Assembly: GCA_910588365.1 (NCBI GenBank)
Contig: CAJUQS010000051.1
Location: 1-13,482, forward strand
Source of the DNA: an uncultured Oscillospiraceae bacterium
Lineage (GTDB): Bacteria > Bacillota > Clostridia > Oscillospirales > Oscillospiraceae
Length of the DNA: 13,482 nt
Direction: 5' to 3'
The translations under genes and the position numbers were made by a program. A model generated the notes under the pieces. That model was given only the letters and a program-made list of their open reading frames with translations, made no database searches and had not been told where the DNA came from. Positions within the stretch are counted from its first letter, which is position 1. Each line of letters opens with the position of its first letter. Positions 1 through 6,050 of this stretch are shown piece after piece.

Positions 1-170
1 CAACTGTTGTCCCCCTCTGAAAGGCAGGTTCCTCACGCGTTACTCACCCGTCCGCCACTAAGTAACCCAATCCGTTGACCGAAATCTCCTTCATAGGCAC
101 CCCGTTCGACTTGCATGTGTTAAGCACGCCGCCAGCGTTCGTCCTGAGCCAGGATCAAACTCTCAATAAA
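1..170 (-). rRNA. rrs: 16S rRNA gene, 5' end only (partial)
   Basis: Read on the minus strand, this starts with the universal bacterial 16S opening (GAGAGTTTGATCCTGGCTCA, complement of about 145-164), followed by the conserved GACGAACGCTGGCGGCGTGC and ACATGCAAGTCGAACGGGG stretches and the helix leading to GACGGGTGAGTAACGCGTGAGG. The gene runs leftwards off the window, so only about the first 170 of some 1,500 nt are present. The exact mature 5' end is placed near 170 by analogy with other 16S genes. The variable stretch resembles Oscillospiraceae/Ruminococcaceae sequences; genus cannot be resolved. Confidence 0.97.
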
Positions 171-376
171 ATGGTATCCAAACACCGAAGTGTTTAAATC
201 ACTTTATCAAAGCTTTATCTTAGCTTCAAACTTGCTTGCCGCTCCAGCGGGTAATTGACCAACCCCGCCTCGCAGCTTCTTTGTCCATGTCTTTTTCAGA
301 CATCGAACTCTGGTGCTTTTCGTTCGTTACATTGTTTAATTTACAAGGTACTCGCCGCCGCCTCAGTGGCGGAACG
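171..376 (-). other. rRNA operon leader with small hairpins
   Basis: This is the transcribed leader between the most gene-proximal rRNA promoter and the 16S gene; it holds no protein gene. It contains three hairpins. One at 180-195 reads AAACAC-UUCG-GUGUUU in the transcript, an exceptionally stable C(UUCG)G tetraloop about 10 nt before the 16S start. A 5-bp GCGGG/CCCGC stem lies at 247-268, and a CCGCC/GGCGG stem at 358-372 sits almost at the expected transcript 5' end. Such leaders usually carry antitermination and RNase III processing signals. I could not identify a convincing boxA, and the 3' partner for processing lies outside the window. Confidence 0.7.
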
Positions 377-382
377 TTTTTT

Positions 383-411
383 ATTTTACCACACTTTTTT
401 GAGCTTGTCAA
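383..411 (-). promoter_or_regulatory. rRNA promoter P1 (gene-proximal)
   Basis: Minus-strand TTGACA (complement of 406-411) and TAAAAT (complement of 383-388) are separated by exactly 17 bp, with a TGG extended -10 motif. The expected start is near 376, giving a ~205-nt leader before 16S. An A-rich UP-like tract lies just upstream (about 412-440). Confidence 0.85.
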
Positions 412-485
412 GTACTTTTTTCAACTTTTTTCGAAGTTTTTTCAGTGCTTTGCTCGCTCCGCTTTCCGCTTCAGAAAGCTTTGTT

Positions 486-514
486 ATTTTATCACATCAG
501 CTTTCTTTTGTCAA
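486..514 (-). promoter_or_regulatory. rRNA promoter P2
   Basis: Minus-strand TTGACA (complement of 509-514), a 17-bp spacer, and TAAAAT (complement of 486-491) preceded by TGA (extended -10). An A-rich tract is upstream at about 515-543. It is the second copy of the ~103-bp unit. Confidence 0.85.
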
Positions 515-588
515 GTACTTTTTCAACTTTTTCAAAATTTTTTCAGCGCTCAACTCGCTTCCAGCCTCTTCCTCTCGAAAGCTTGATT

Positions 589-617
589 ATCTTACCACAT
601 CTGCTTCCGTTTGTCAA
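589..617 (-). promoter_or_regulatory. rRNA promoter P3
   Basis: Minus-strand TTGACA (complement of 612-617), a 17-bp spacer, and TAAGAT (complement of 589-594) with a TGG extended -10. The upstream A-rich tract is weaker than at P1 and P2. Confidence 0.8.
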
Positions 618-693
618 GTGCTTTTTTCAGATTCTTTTGAACCTTTTTCCCTCAGCCCTCCAGAACCCCGCCTCCCTCTCGGACAGCTCGCTT

Positions 694-722
694 ACTATAC
701 CAAATCCTTCACCCTTTGTCAA
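694..722 (-). promoter_or_regulatory. rRNA promoter P4 (gene-distal)
   Basis: Minus-strand TTGACA (complement of 717-722), a 17-bp spacer, and TATAGT (complement of 694-699) with a TGG extended -10. Upstream lie an A run (734-740) and two GAAATTT words at 744 and 754, one helical turn apart, which could act as UP-element or bent DNA. It is the most diverged copy of the array. Confidence 0.75.
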
Positions 723-826
723 TACCTTTCGGGAAAAAAACTGGAAATTTCTCGAAATTTGTCGTTTCCTGTCTGTCCCTGCCGGTCTGAGAGCACATTT
801 CACCTGGTTTTTCGCAGGAATCGGGA

Positions 827-854
827 TTTACACTGCGGATTTTTCCTATATACT
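827..854 (+). promoter_or_regulatory. Candidate dapF promoter
   Basis: TTTACA at 827-832 and TATACT at 849-854 with a 16-bp spacer would start transcription some 55 nt before the dapF start codon. A second TATAAT (860-865) lies just downstream but lacks a good -35. The site faces away from the rRNA promoter array. Confidence 0.55.
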
Positions 855-915
855 CTTATTATAATATAGTGTATCCTGAATTTACCGCCTGATGATATGG
901 AAGGAGGAATCTCTT

Positions 916-1761
916 TTGCGATTTACAAAGATGAACGGAGCGGGAAATGACTTCCTTATATTGAATAACCTCGTGGAGCATATCGACCACAGTCTCTTCC
1001 CCTCCATTGCCAGAACCCTGTGCCACCGCCGCCTGTCCATCGGGGCCGACGGCCTGATGGTCGTGGAGTCCCCCAGTCAGGGCGGCGACTACCGGATGCT
1101 GTTCTATAATGCCGACGGCTCCCCGGGCGAGATGTGCGGCAATGGGGCCCGCTGCATCTGCCGCTACGGCCGGGAGGCCGGTCTGGCCGGGGACGAGCAG
1201 ACGGTGGAAACCCCCTCGGGCATTGTCACCGGCTGCCGTATCGACCGGCGCAATTACCGCATTCGCCTGACAGACCCCAGCGTCCTGCGCCTGGACTGCC
1301 AGGCGGAAGCCTGCGGCAGGCGGTGGGACTGCTCCTATGTGGAGCTGGGCACCCCCGGCCTGCCCCACGCCGTGGTCCCCTTCCCCGGACTGGCTCAGAA
1401 GTCCATGGAGGAGATGCGGGCGCTGGGCCGGGAGCTGCGGTGGGCTCCGGCCTTCCCCAAGGGCGCCAATGTCAACTTCTGCGACATCACCGGGCCGGAC
1501 CAGGTGGCGGAGCTCACCTATGAGCGGGGCGTGGAGGACTTTACCTACGCCTGCGGCACCGGCACGGGCTCCGCGGTGCTGGTGCTCACCCTGACGGGCC
1601 GGGTCAGCGGGGAGAACGTGGAGGTCTCGGTGCCCGGCGGCAGGCTATACGTCACCATTGACCGGGACGGCGACGCGGTCAATGCCATCTGGCTCACCGG
1701 TCCCACCAATATTGTCTGTGAGGGCGAGGTCCGGGACGAGGATCTGGTCCTGCCGGAATAA
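916..1761 (+). CDS. dapF: Diaminopimelate epimerase DapF
   Basis: This cytoplasmic enzyme converts LL-diaminopimelate to the meso form, for lysine and peptidoglycan. It uses two cysteines as acid/base, and both are present: C74 in EMCGNGARC and C213 in YACGTGTGSA. The family's N-terminal MRFTKMNGAGNDF block is also intact. I start it at TTG 916 rather than the in-frame ATG at 892. AGGAGG at 902-907 is 8 nt upstream of the TTG and lies inside the longer frame, and only the TTG start gives the normal DapF N-terminus. The resulting 281 residues match the usual family length. A 33-bp gap with its own AGGAGG leads into the symporter gene, so the two are probably one transcript. The second motif reads CGTGTGS where many family members have CGTGACA, a conservative variation. 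Confidence 0.96.
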   Translation: MRFTKMNGAGNDFLILNNLVEHIDHSLFPSIARTLCHRRLSIGADGLMVVESPSQGGDYRMLFYNADGSPGEMCGNGARCICRYGREAGLAGDEQTVETPSGIVTGCRIDRRNYRIRLTDPSVLRLDCQAEACGRRWDCSYVELGTPGLPHAVVPFPGLAQKSMEEMRALGRELRWAPAFPKGANVNFCDITGPDQVAELTYERGVEDFTYACGTGTGSAVLVLTLTGRVSGENVEVSVPGGRLYVTIDRDGDAVNAIWLTGPTNIVCEGEVRDEDLVLPE

Positions 1762-1794
1762 CAGAATTTGTGTATATTATAGGAGGAAAGAAGA

Positions 1795-3090
1795 ATGAGC
1801 AGGAATCTGGACAGGAAATCCGTTGCCAGGAACTATCTGTTTCTGGGCATTATGCTGGCCGCCATGGTCCTGGGCTGTATTGTGGGATGGATCTTCCCCG
1901 CCGCCGTGGATGAGGGCGGAAGCGTCATCTCCGGCACCGGCGCCACCGTCCTCAAGCCCATGGGCACGGTGTTCATCAATATGATGTTCTGCGTCGTGGT
2001 GCCCATGGTCTTTGCCTCTATCTCCAGCGCCGTGGCCAACATGGAGAGCCGGAAGCGGGCGGGCCGGATCATGGGCGTCACCGTGGCCACCTTCGTGGTC
2101 ACGGGAGCCATTGCCGCCATCATCATGTACTTCCTCATGCGGCTGTTCCCGCCGGTCCTCATCCCCTGGACGGACATCCCGGCGGAGGAGATGGGCGACC
2201 ACGCCACCATGGCGCAGATGATCGTCAACTTCTTCACCGCCGAGGACTTTGTGGGCCTGCTCAGCCGCCGGGCCATGCTGCCGCTGATCGTCTTCTCCCT
2301 TCTCTTCGGCTTTGGCGTGAACCTCAACGGCGGCCGGGAGACCCCGGTGGGCCGCTTTCTGGAGGATCTGGCCGGCGTGATGCTGAAGGTGGTCAAGATC
2401 GTCACCTACTACGCCCCCGTCGCCTTCTTCGGCATCTTCGCCGATCTGGTGGCCACCTACGGCCCCCAGATCACGGAGAACTACGGCCGGGCCCTGCTGG
2501 TGTACTACCCCCTGTGCCTGGTGTATGTCTTCACGGCCTTTCCCCTGTTCGCCTGGTTCGGCGGCGGCAGGAGCGGCGTGAAGGTCATGCTCCGGCACAT
2601 CGCCAAGCCGGCCATCGTCTCCCTGGGCACCTGCTCCTCTGTAGCCACCATCCCCACCAACATGGAGGAGGCCGCGGACACCGGCATCTCCAAGGATGTC
2701 TCCGACATGGTTCTGCCCCTGGGCGCCACCATGCACATGGACGGCTCCTGCTTCTCCTGCGTTTTGAAGATCGCCTTCGTACTGGGCGTGTTCGGCGTCC
2801 CCTTTGAGGGCGTCGGGATGCTGGTGAAGGTGGTTCTGGTGGCGGTGCTCTCCTCGGTGGGCATGAGCGGCGTCCCCGGCGGCGGCTACATCGGCGAATA
2901 CATCATCTGCTCCATCTTCTTCCCCAACCAGATGGAGCTGGCCTACCCCATTCTGGTCGCCATCGGCAACCTGGTGGATCCCCCGGCAACCATGATCAAC
3001 TCCGCCGGCGACTACGTGGTCTCCTTTATCGTCTCCCGCTTCGTGGACGGGAAGGACTGGCTGGAGAAGGCCCTGGCTAAGCGGAAGTAA
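1795..3090 (+). CDS. Dicarboxylate/amino acid:cation symporter (DAACS family)
   Basis: This is a 431-residue, strongly hydrophobic membrane protein of the GltPh/SstT/EAAT fold. Re-entrant hairpin 1 carries the serine-rich GTCSSVATIPTNM block (from about residue 278). It is followed by the TM7 motif ATMHMDGS, hairpin 2 (GMSGVPGGGYIGEY) and TM8 (DPPATMINSAGD, 395-406). The TM8 residues equivalent to GltPh D394, N401 and D405 are present as D395, N402 and D406. The arginine that binds the substrate side-chain carboxylate (GltPh R397) is replaced by A398. From family knowledge this argues against glutamate/aspartate and for a neutral amino acid such as serine, threonine or alanine; that step is inference. 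AGGAGG at 1781-1786 sits 8 nt before the ATG. It follows dapF closely and ends at a terminator. Confidence 0.92.
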   Translation: MSRNLDRKSVARNYLFLGIMLAAMVLGCIVGWIFPAAVDEGGSVISGTGATVLKPMGTVFINMMFCVVVPMVFASISSAVANMESRKRAGRIMGVTVATFVVTGAIAAIIMYFLMRLFPPVLIPWTDIPAEEMGDHATMAQMIVNFFTAEDFVGLLSRRAMLPLIVFSLLFGFGVNLNGGRETPVGRFLEDLAGVMLKVVKIVTYYAPVAFFGIFADLVATYGPQITENYGRALLVYYPLCLVYVFTAFPLFAWFGGGRSGVKVMLRHIAKPAIVSLGTCSSVATIPTNMEEAADTGISKDVSDMVLPLGATMHMDGSCFSCVLKIAFVLGVFGVPFEGVGMLVKVVLVAVLSSVGMSGVPGGGYIGEYIICSIFFPNQMELAYPILVAIGNLVDPPATMINSAGDYVVSFIVSRFVDGKDWLEKALAKRK

Positions 3091-3105
3091 TTGAACCGAA
3101 GGAAG

Positions 3106-3136
3106 GGAGCCCTCCATCACGGGCTCCTTTTCTTTA
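3106..3136 (+). terminator. Rho-independent terminator after the symporter gene
   Basis: GGAGCCC (3106-3112), an 8-nt loop and GGGCTCC (3121-3127) form a perfect 7-bp stem followed by a T-rich run (TTTTCTTTATT). It starts 16 bp after the stop codon. Confidence 0.9.
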
Positions 3137-3164
3137 TTATTACCGGAATTTTCCTGTTTTTGTG

Positions 3165-3193
3165 TTGCGCCCAGGCTGGATTTCGTGTATGAT
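3165..3193 (+). promoter_or_regulatory. Promoter of the ornithine carbamoyltransferase gene
   Basis: TTGCGC (3165-3170), a 17-bp spacer and TATGAT (3188-3193). It lies between the preceding terminator and the gene, giving a leader of about 60 nt. Confidence 0.65.
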
Positions 3194-3196
3194 GAT

Positions 3197-3234
3197 GGAT
3201 GCGCATCCACGCCGGGATCCCGCAGGAGATCCCG
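3197..3234. promoter_or_regulatory. Palindromes in the argF/arcB leader (possible operator)
   Basis: A perfect 12-bp palindrome GGATGCGCATCC (3197-3208) lies over the expected transcription start. It is followed by a CGGGATC/GATCCCG inverted repeat (3213-3219 and 3228-3234). The arrangement could be a repressor site or a leader hairpin. It does not look like the A/T-rich ArgR box, so no regulator is named. Confidence 0.4.
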
Positions 3235-3263
3235 AACTACATATAGATAAGGAGATCTGAACC

Positions 3264-4256
3264 ATGCCTGTCAATATCAGGGGAAGAAGCTTTTTAAAGC
3301 TGCTGGACTACACGCCCGCCGAAATCCGCTACCTGCTGGAGCTGAGCAAGGAGTTCAAGCGTCTCAAGCGCTGCGGCGTTCCCCACCGCTATCTGGAGAA
3401 CAAGAACATTGTCCTCCTGTTCGAGAAGACCTCTACCCGGACGCGCTGCGCCTTCGAGGTGGCCGGGAACGATCTGGGTCTGGGCGTGACCTATCTGGAC
3501 CCCGGCAGCTCCCAGATGGGCAAGAAGGAGTCCATCGCCGACACCGCCCGGGTGCTGGGCCGGATGTACGACGGCATCGAGTACCGGGGCTTCCAGCAGG
3601 AGCTGGTGGAGACTCTGGCGAAGTACGCCGGCGTACCGGTCTGGAACGGCCTGACGGACCAGTTCCACCCCACACAGATGCTGGCGGACCTGCTGACCAT
3701 GGAGGAGAAGTTCGGCTCCCTGAAGGGCCTGCGCTTCACCTATATGGGGGATGCCCGCAACAATATGGGCAACTCGCTGATGATCGCCTGCGCCAAGATG
3801 GGCATTCACTTCACCGCCTGCGCCCCCAAGGAGCTGTTCCCCGCCCCGGAGCTGGTGGAGGCGGCCAAGGCCATCGCGGCGGAGAACCACTGCACCGTCC
3901 GCCTGACGGAGGACGTGGACGAGGGGACCCGGGGCGCCAATGTGATCTACACCGACATCTGGGTCTCCATGGGGGAGCCGGACGAGGTGTGGGAGACCCG
4001 CATCAGGCTCCTCAAGCCCTATCAGGTCAACGCCGCCGTGATGGAGAACGCGGATCCGGAGGCGATCTTCATGCACTGCCTGCCCTCCTTCCACGACACC
4101 AAGACCACCATCGGCGCGGAGATTGCCGAAAAGTTCGGCATTCCCGAGATGGAGGTCACGGACGAGGTCTTCGAGTCCCCACGGTCGGTGGTCTTTGACG
4201 AGGCGGAGAACCGGATGCACACCATCAAGGCCGTCATCTACGCGACGCTCTGCTGA
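3264..4256 (+). CDS. argF: Ornithine carbamoyltransferase
   Basis: The enzyme joins carbamoyl phosphate and ornithine to give citrulline for arginine synthesis, or runs in reverse in the arginine deiminase route. The 330 residues match the family length. Seen motifs are the carbamoyl-phosphate loop STRTR (57-61), HPTQ (135-138), the central DxxxSMG motif (DIWVSMG) and the ornithine-side HCLP (271-274). The block GKKESIADTARVLGRMYDGIEYRG is typical of the ArgI/ArcB-like branch. AAGGAG at 3249-3254 precedes the ATG. No other arginine gene (arcA, arcC, argG) is in the window, so anabolic (argF) versus catabolic (arcB) use cannot be decided; the symbol is the conservative choice. The gene has its own promoter. 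A long imperfect hairpin at about 4282-4324 could end it, but it lacks a T run. Confidence 0.94.
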   Translation: MPVNIRGRSFLKLLDYTPAEIRYLLELSKEFKRLKRCGVPHRYLENKNIVLLFEKTSTRTRCAFEVAGNDLGLGVTYLDPGSSQMGKKESIADTARVLGRMYDGIEYRGFQQELVETLAKYAGVPVWNGLTDQFHPTQMLADLLTMEEKFGSLKGLRFTYMGDARNNMGNSLMIACAKMGIHFTACAPKELFPAPELVEAAKAIAAENHCTVRLTEDVDEGTRGANVIYTDIWVSMGEPDEVWETRIRLLKPYQVNAAVMENADPEAIFMHCLPSFHDTKTTIGAEIAEKFGIPEMEVTDEVFESPRSVVFDEAENRMHTIKAVIYATLC

Positions 4257-4391
4257 TCTCCCCCGCCCCGGGACCGCCTGTGGAATTCCGCTTGCCCGCC
4301 TCCTGTGGACGGCGGCGGCATTCCCGTCATTATGCACAAGAAAACCGCAAAAACTTCCACATTCTAAACAGAGGTTTCACAAAAAACCCGG

Positions 4392-4420
4392 TTGTTTTTT
4401 CCATAAAAAAATGGTATGAT
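4392..4420 (+). promoter_or_regulatory. gdhA promoter
   Basis: TTGTTT (4392-4397), a 17-bp spacer and TATGAT (4415-4420) preceded by TGG (extended -10). It lies in an A/T-rich patch that contrasts with the flanking coding DNA. The predicted leader is about 70 nt. Confidence 0.75.
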
Positions 4421-4495
4421 AAGCTATGGATGGAGAACTGGGCGGGGCCTATATCCTGCCCGCTCTGCAAGGAAAATTTGAGGAGGATGATACCA

Positions 4496-5848
4496 ATGAA
4501 CGCTTATGTCGCCAGCGTGATCGAGAATGTGAAGAAGAAGCACAGCAACGAGCCCGAGTTTGTGCAGACCGTGGAGGAGGTTTTGACCTCTATCGCCCCC
4601 ATGGTGGACAAGCACCCCGAGTATGAGAAGGCCGACCTGCTCAACCGCATTGTCGAGCCCGAGCGCATGTTCACCTTCCGCGTGGTGTGGATGGACGACA
4701 ACGGCAATTATCATACAAACATCGGCTATCGCTGCCAGTTCAACGGCGCCATCGGCCCCTACAAGGGCGGCCTGCGCTTCCAGCCCAACGTCTACCCCGG
4801 CATCATCAAGTTCCTGGGCTTTGAGCAGATCTTCAAAAACAGCCTGACCGGCCTGCCCATCGGCGGCGGCAAGGGCGGCGCCGACTTCGATCCCGCTGGC
4901 AAATCCGATGCAGAAATCATGCGTTTCTGCCAGAGCTTCATGACCGCGCTCTACCGCTACATCGGGCCCGACATCGACGTTCCCGCCGGCGACATGGGTG
5001 TGGGCGGCCGTGAGATCGGCTACCTGTACGGCCAGTACCGCCGCCTGAAGGGCGTGTGGGAGAACGGTGTGCTCACCGGCAAGGGCTTCAGCTACGGCGG
5101 CAGCCTGACCCGTCCCGAGGCCACCGGCTACGGCGCTATGTACTACCTCCAGGAGGTCCTCAAGCACGAGGGCGAGGACATCAAGGGCAAGACCATCGCC
5201 TGCGCCGGCTTCGGCAATGTGACCTGGGGCATCTGCAAGAAGGCCCACCACCTGGGCGCCAAGGTTGTCACCCTGTCCGGCCCCGACGGCTACATCTACG
5301 ATCCCGATGGCGTCTCCTCCTCCATGGAGAAGGTGGACTACCTGGTCGAGATGCGCAATTCCGGCCGCAACAAGGTGAAGGATTACGCGGACAAGTTCGG
5401 CGTGGAGTTCCATCCCGGCGAGAAGCCCTGGGGCGTCAAGGCCGATGTCATCATGCCCTCCGCCATGCAGAACGACGTGCACATGGAGCACGCCAAGCAG
5501 ATCGTGGCCAACGGTGTGAAGTACTACATTGAGGTGGCCAACATGCCCACCACCAACGACGCTCTGTTCTATCTCATGGAGCAGAAGAACATGATCGTCG
5601 CTCCCTCCAAGGCCGTCAACGCCGGCGGCGTGGGCGTGTCCGCCCTGGAGATGAGCCAGAACAGCGAGCGTCTGGTCTGGACCGCCGAGGAAGTGGACGC
5701 CCAGCTGCACAAGATGATGGAGAACATCCATCGCGTGTCCATGGAGGCCGCTGAGGAGTACGGCCTGGGCTACAACCTGGTGGCTGGCGCCAACCTGGCC
5801 GGCTTCAAGAAGGTTGCCGAGGCCATGATGGAGCAGGGCATTTTCTAA
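4496..5848 (+). CDS. gdhA: Glutamate dehydrogenase, hexameric NADP(H)-type
   Basis: It catalyses reductive amination of 2-oxoglutarate to glutamate, and the reverse reaction, in the cytoplasm; it is a main ammonia-assimilation route. Visible signatures are PYKGGLRF with K90, the active-site PIGGGKGGADFDP with K126, GKSDAEIMRFCQSFM, the Rossmann GFGNVTWG (238-245) and ANMPTTNDA. The start is ATG 4496: AGGAGG at 4481-4486 is 9 nt upstream. An in-frame ATG at 4487 abuts that site, and the frame extending back to 4280 crosses the promoter. The 450 residues match the ~450-residue small hexameric class. Third codon positions are mostly C or G, as expected for a highly expressed gene here. It is monocistronic, with its own promoter and a strong terminator. 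NADP rather than NAD preference is inferred from overall family resemblance. Confidence 0.96.
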   Translation: MNAYVASVIENVKKKHSNEPEFVQTVEEVLTSIAPMVDKHPEYEKADLLNRIVEPERMFTFRVVWMDDNGNYHTNIGYRCQFNGAIGPYKGGLRFQPNVYPGIIKFLGFEQIFKNSLTGLPIGGGKGGADFDPAGKSDAEIMRFCQSFMTALYRYIGPDIDVPAGDMGVGGREIGYLYGQYRRLKGVWENGVLTGKGFSYGGSLTRPEATGYGAMYYLQEVLKHEGEDIKGKTIACAGFGNVTWGICKKAHHLGAKVVTLSGPDGYIYDPDGVSSSMEKVDYLVEMRNSGRNKVKDYADKFGVEFHPGEKPWGVKADVIMPSAMQNDVHMEHAKQIVANGVKYYIEVANMPTTNDALFYLMEQKNMIVAPSKAVNAGGVGVSALEMSQNSERLVWTAEEVDAQLHKMMENIHRVSMEAAEEYGLGYNLVAGANLAGFKKVAEAMMEQGIF

Positions 5849-5875
5849 TCCATCCAACGTATTTTCTGCAAAAGA

Positions 5876-5905
5876 GCGCCCCGGGGATATTCCCCGGGGC
5901 GTTTT
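5876..5905 (+). terminator. Rho-independent terminator of gdhA
   Basis: A very G/C-rich stem (5876-5887 with 5891-5901, about 11 bp with one bulged C and a 3-nt TAT loop) is followed by TTTT. It starts 27 bp after the gdhA stop. Confidence 0.9.
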
Positions 5906-5979
5906 CGCCTGCCAAAATCGGTTGCGCTCCTATGGCACACAATTCGCTGCCCGCTTCACACAGCTGCTTCTCCCCTGGA

Positions 5980-6038
5980 GCCGCCTTTGGCGGCGAAAAG
6001 TTTTCTTTTGATTCTTTTCTTTTCCAAAAGAAAAGAAT
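5980..6038. repeat. Double-hairpin intergenic element between convergent genes
   Basis: Two hairpins lie between the gdhA terminator and the end of the VWA gene. The first is GCCGCC-TTT-GGCGGC (5980-5994). The second is a perfect 13-bp A/T inverted repeat, ATTCTTTTCTTTT (6011-6023) with its complement (6026-6038) around a CC centre. The linker is T-rich. It could terminate minus-strand transcription from the VWA gene, but its two-part structure also looks like a dispersed intergenic repeat. From memory, similar sequences occur in Oscillospiraceae intergenic DNA; this is unverified. Confidence 0.6.
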
Positions 6039-6050
6039 GACTGCCCCATC

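Larger units (their letters stand above)
381..722 (-). repeat. Tandem ~103-bp promoter-bearing repeat, four copies
   Basis: Four successive units share the same plan on the minus strand: an A-rich tract, then AGTACTTGACAA or a near variant, a 17-bp spacer, an extended -10 element, and (in the two units nearest the 16S gene) the word AAGCTTTC downstream of the -10. The -35 boxes (plus-strand TGTCAA) sit at 406, 509, 612 and 717, and the -10 boxes at 383, 486, 589 and 694. Both series therefore have periods of 103, 103 and 105 bp. The two copies nearest the 16S gene are most alike and the farthest (717) is the most diverged, as expected from serial duplication. No open frame here resembles a protein; the T-rich plus-strand frames are low-complexity. 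Confidence 0.85.

Noticed and set aside
236..869. Overlapping plus-strand open frames (up to 204 codons) in the gene-free region
   Set aside because: They are Ser/Phe-rich low-complexity translations of the T-rich promoter repeats, lack ribosome sites and overlap the rRNA leader and four minus-strand promoters.
1777..3210. 477-codon minus-strand frame opposite the symporter
   Set aside because: Its His/Asp/Gly-rich translation is the antisense shadow of a G/C-rich-third-position gene; the plus-strand frame has clear family motifs.
4282..4324. Imperfect G/C-rich hairpin after the ornithine carbamoyltransferase gene as a terminator
   Set aside because: The stem has bulges and no T run follows, so I do not call it a terminator, although it could contribute to ending the transcript.
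4280..4495. N-terminal extension of gdhA to an ATG at 4280
   Set aside because: It would translate through the promoter (4392-4420) and the ribosome site; ATG 4496 with AGGAGG 9 nt upstream fits the family length.
4424..5857. 477-codon minus-strand frame opposite gdhA
   Set aside because: Same shadow effect: low-complexity Leu/Val/His/Gly translation opposite an unmistakable glutamate dehydrogenase.
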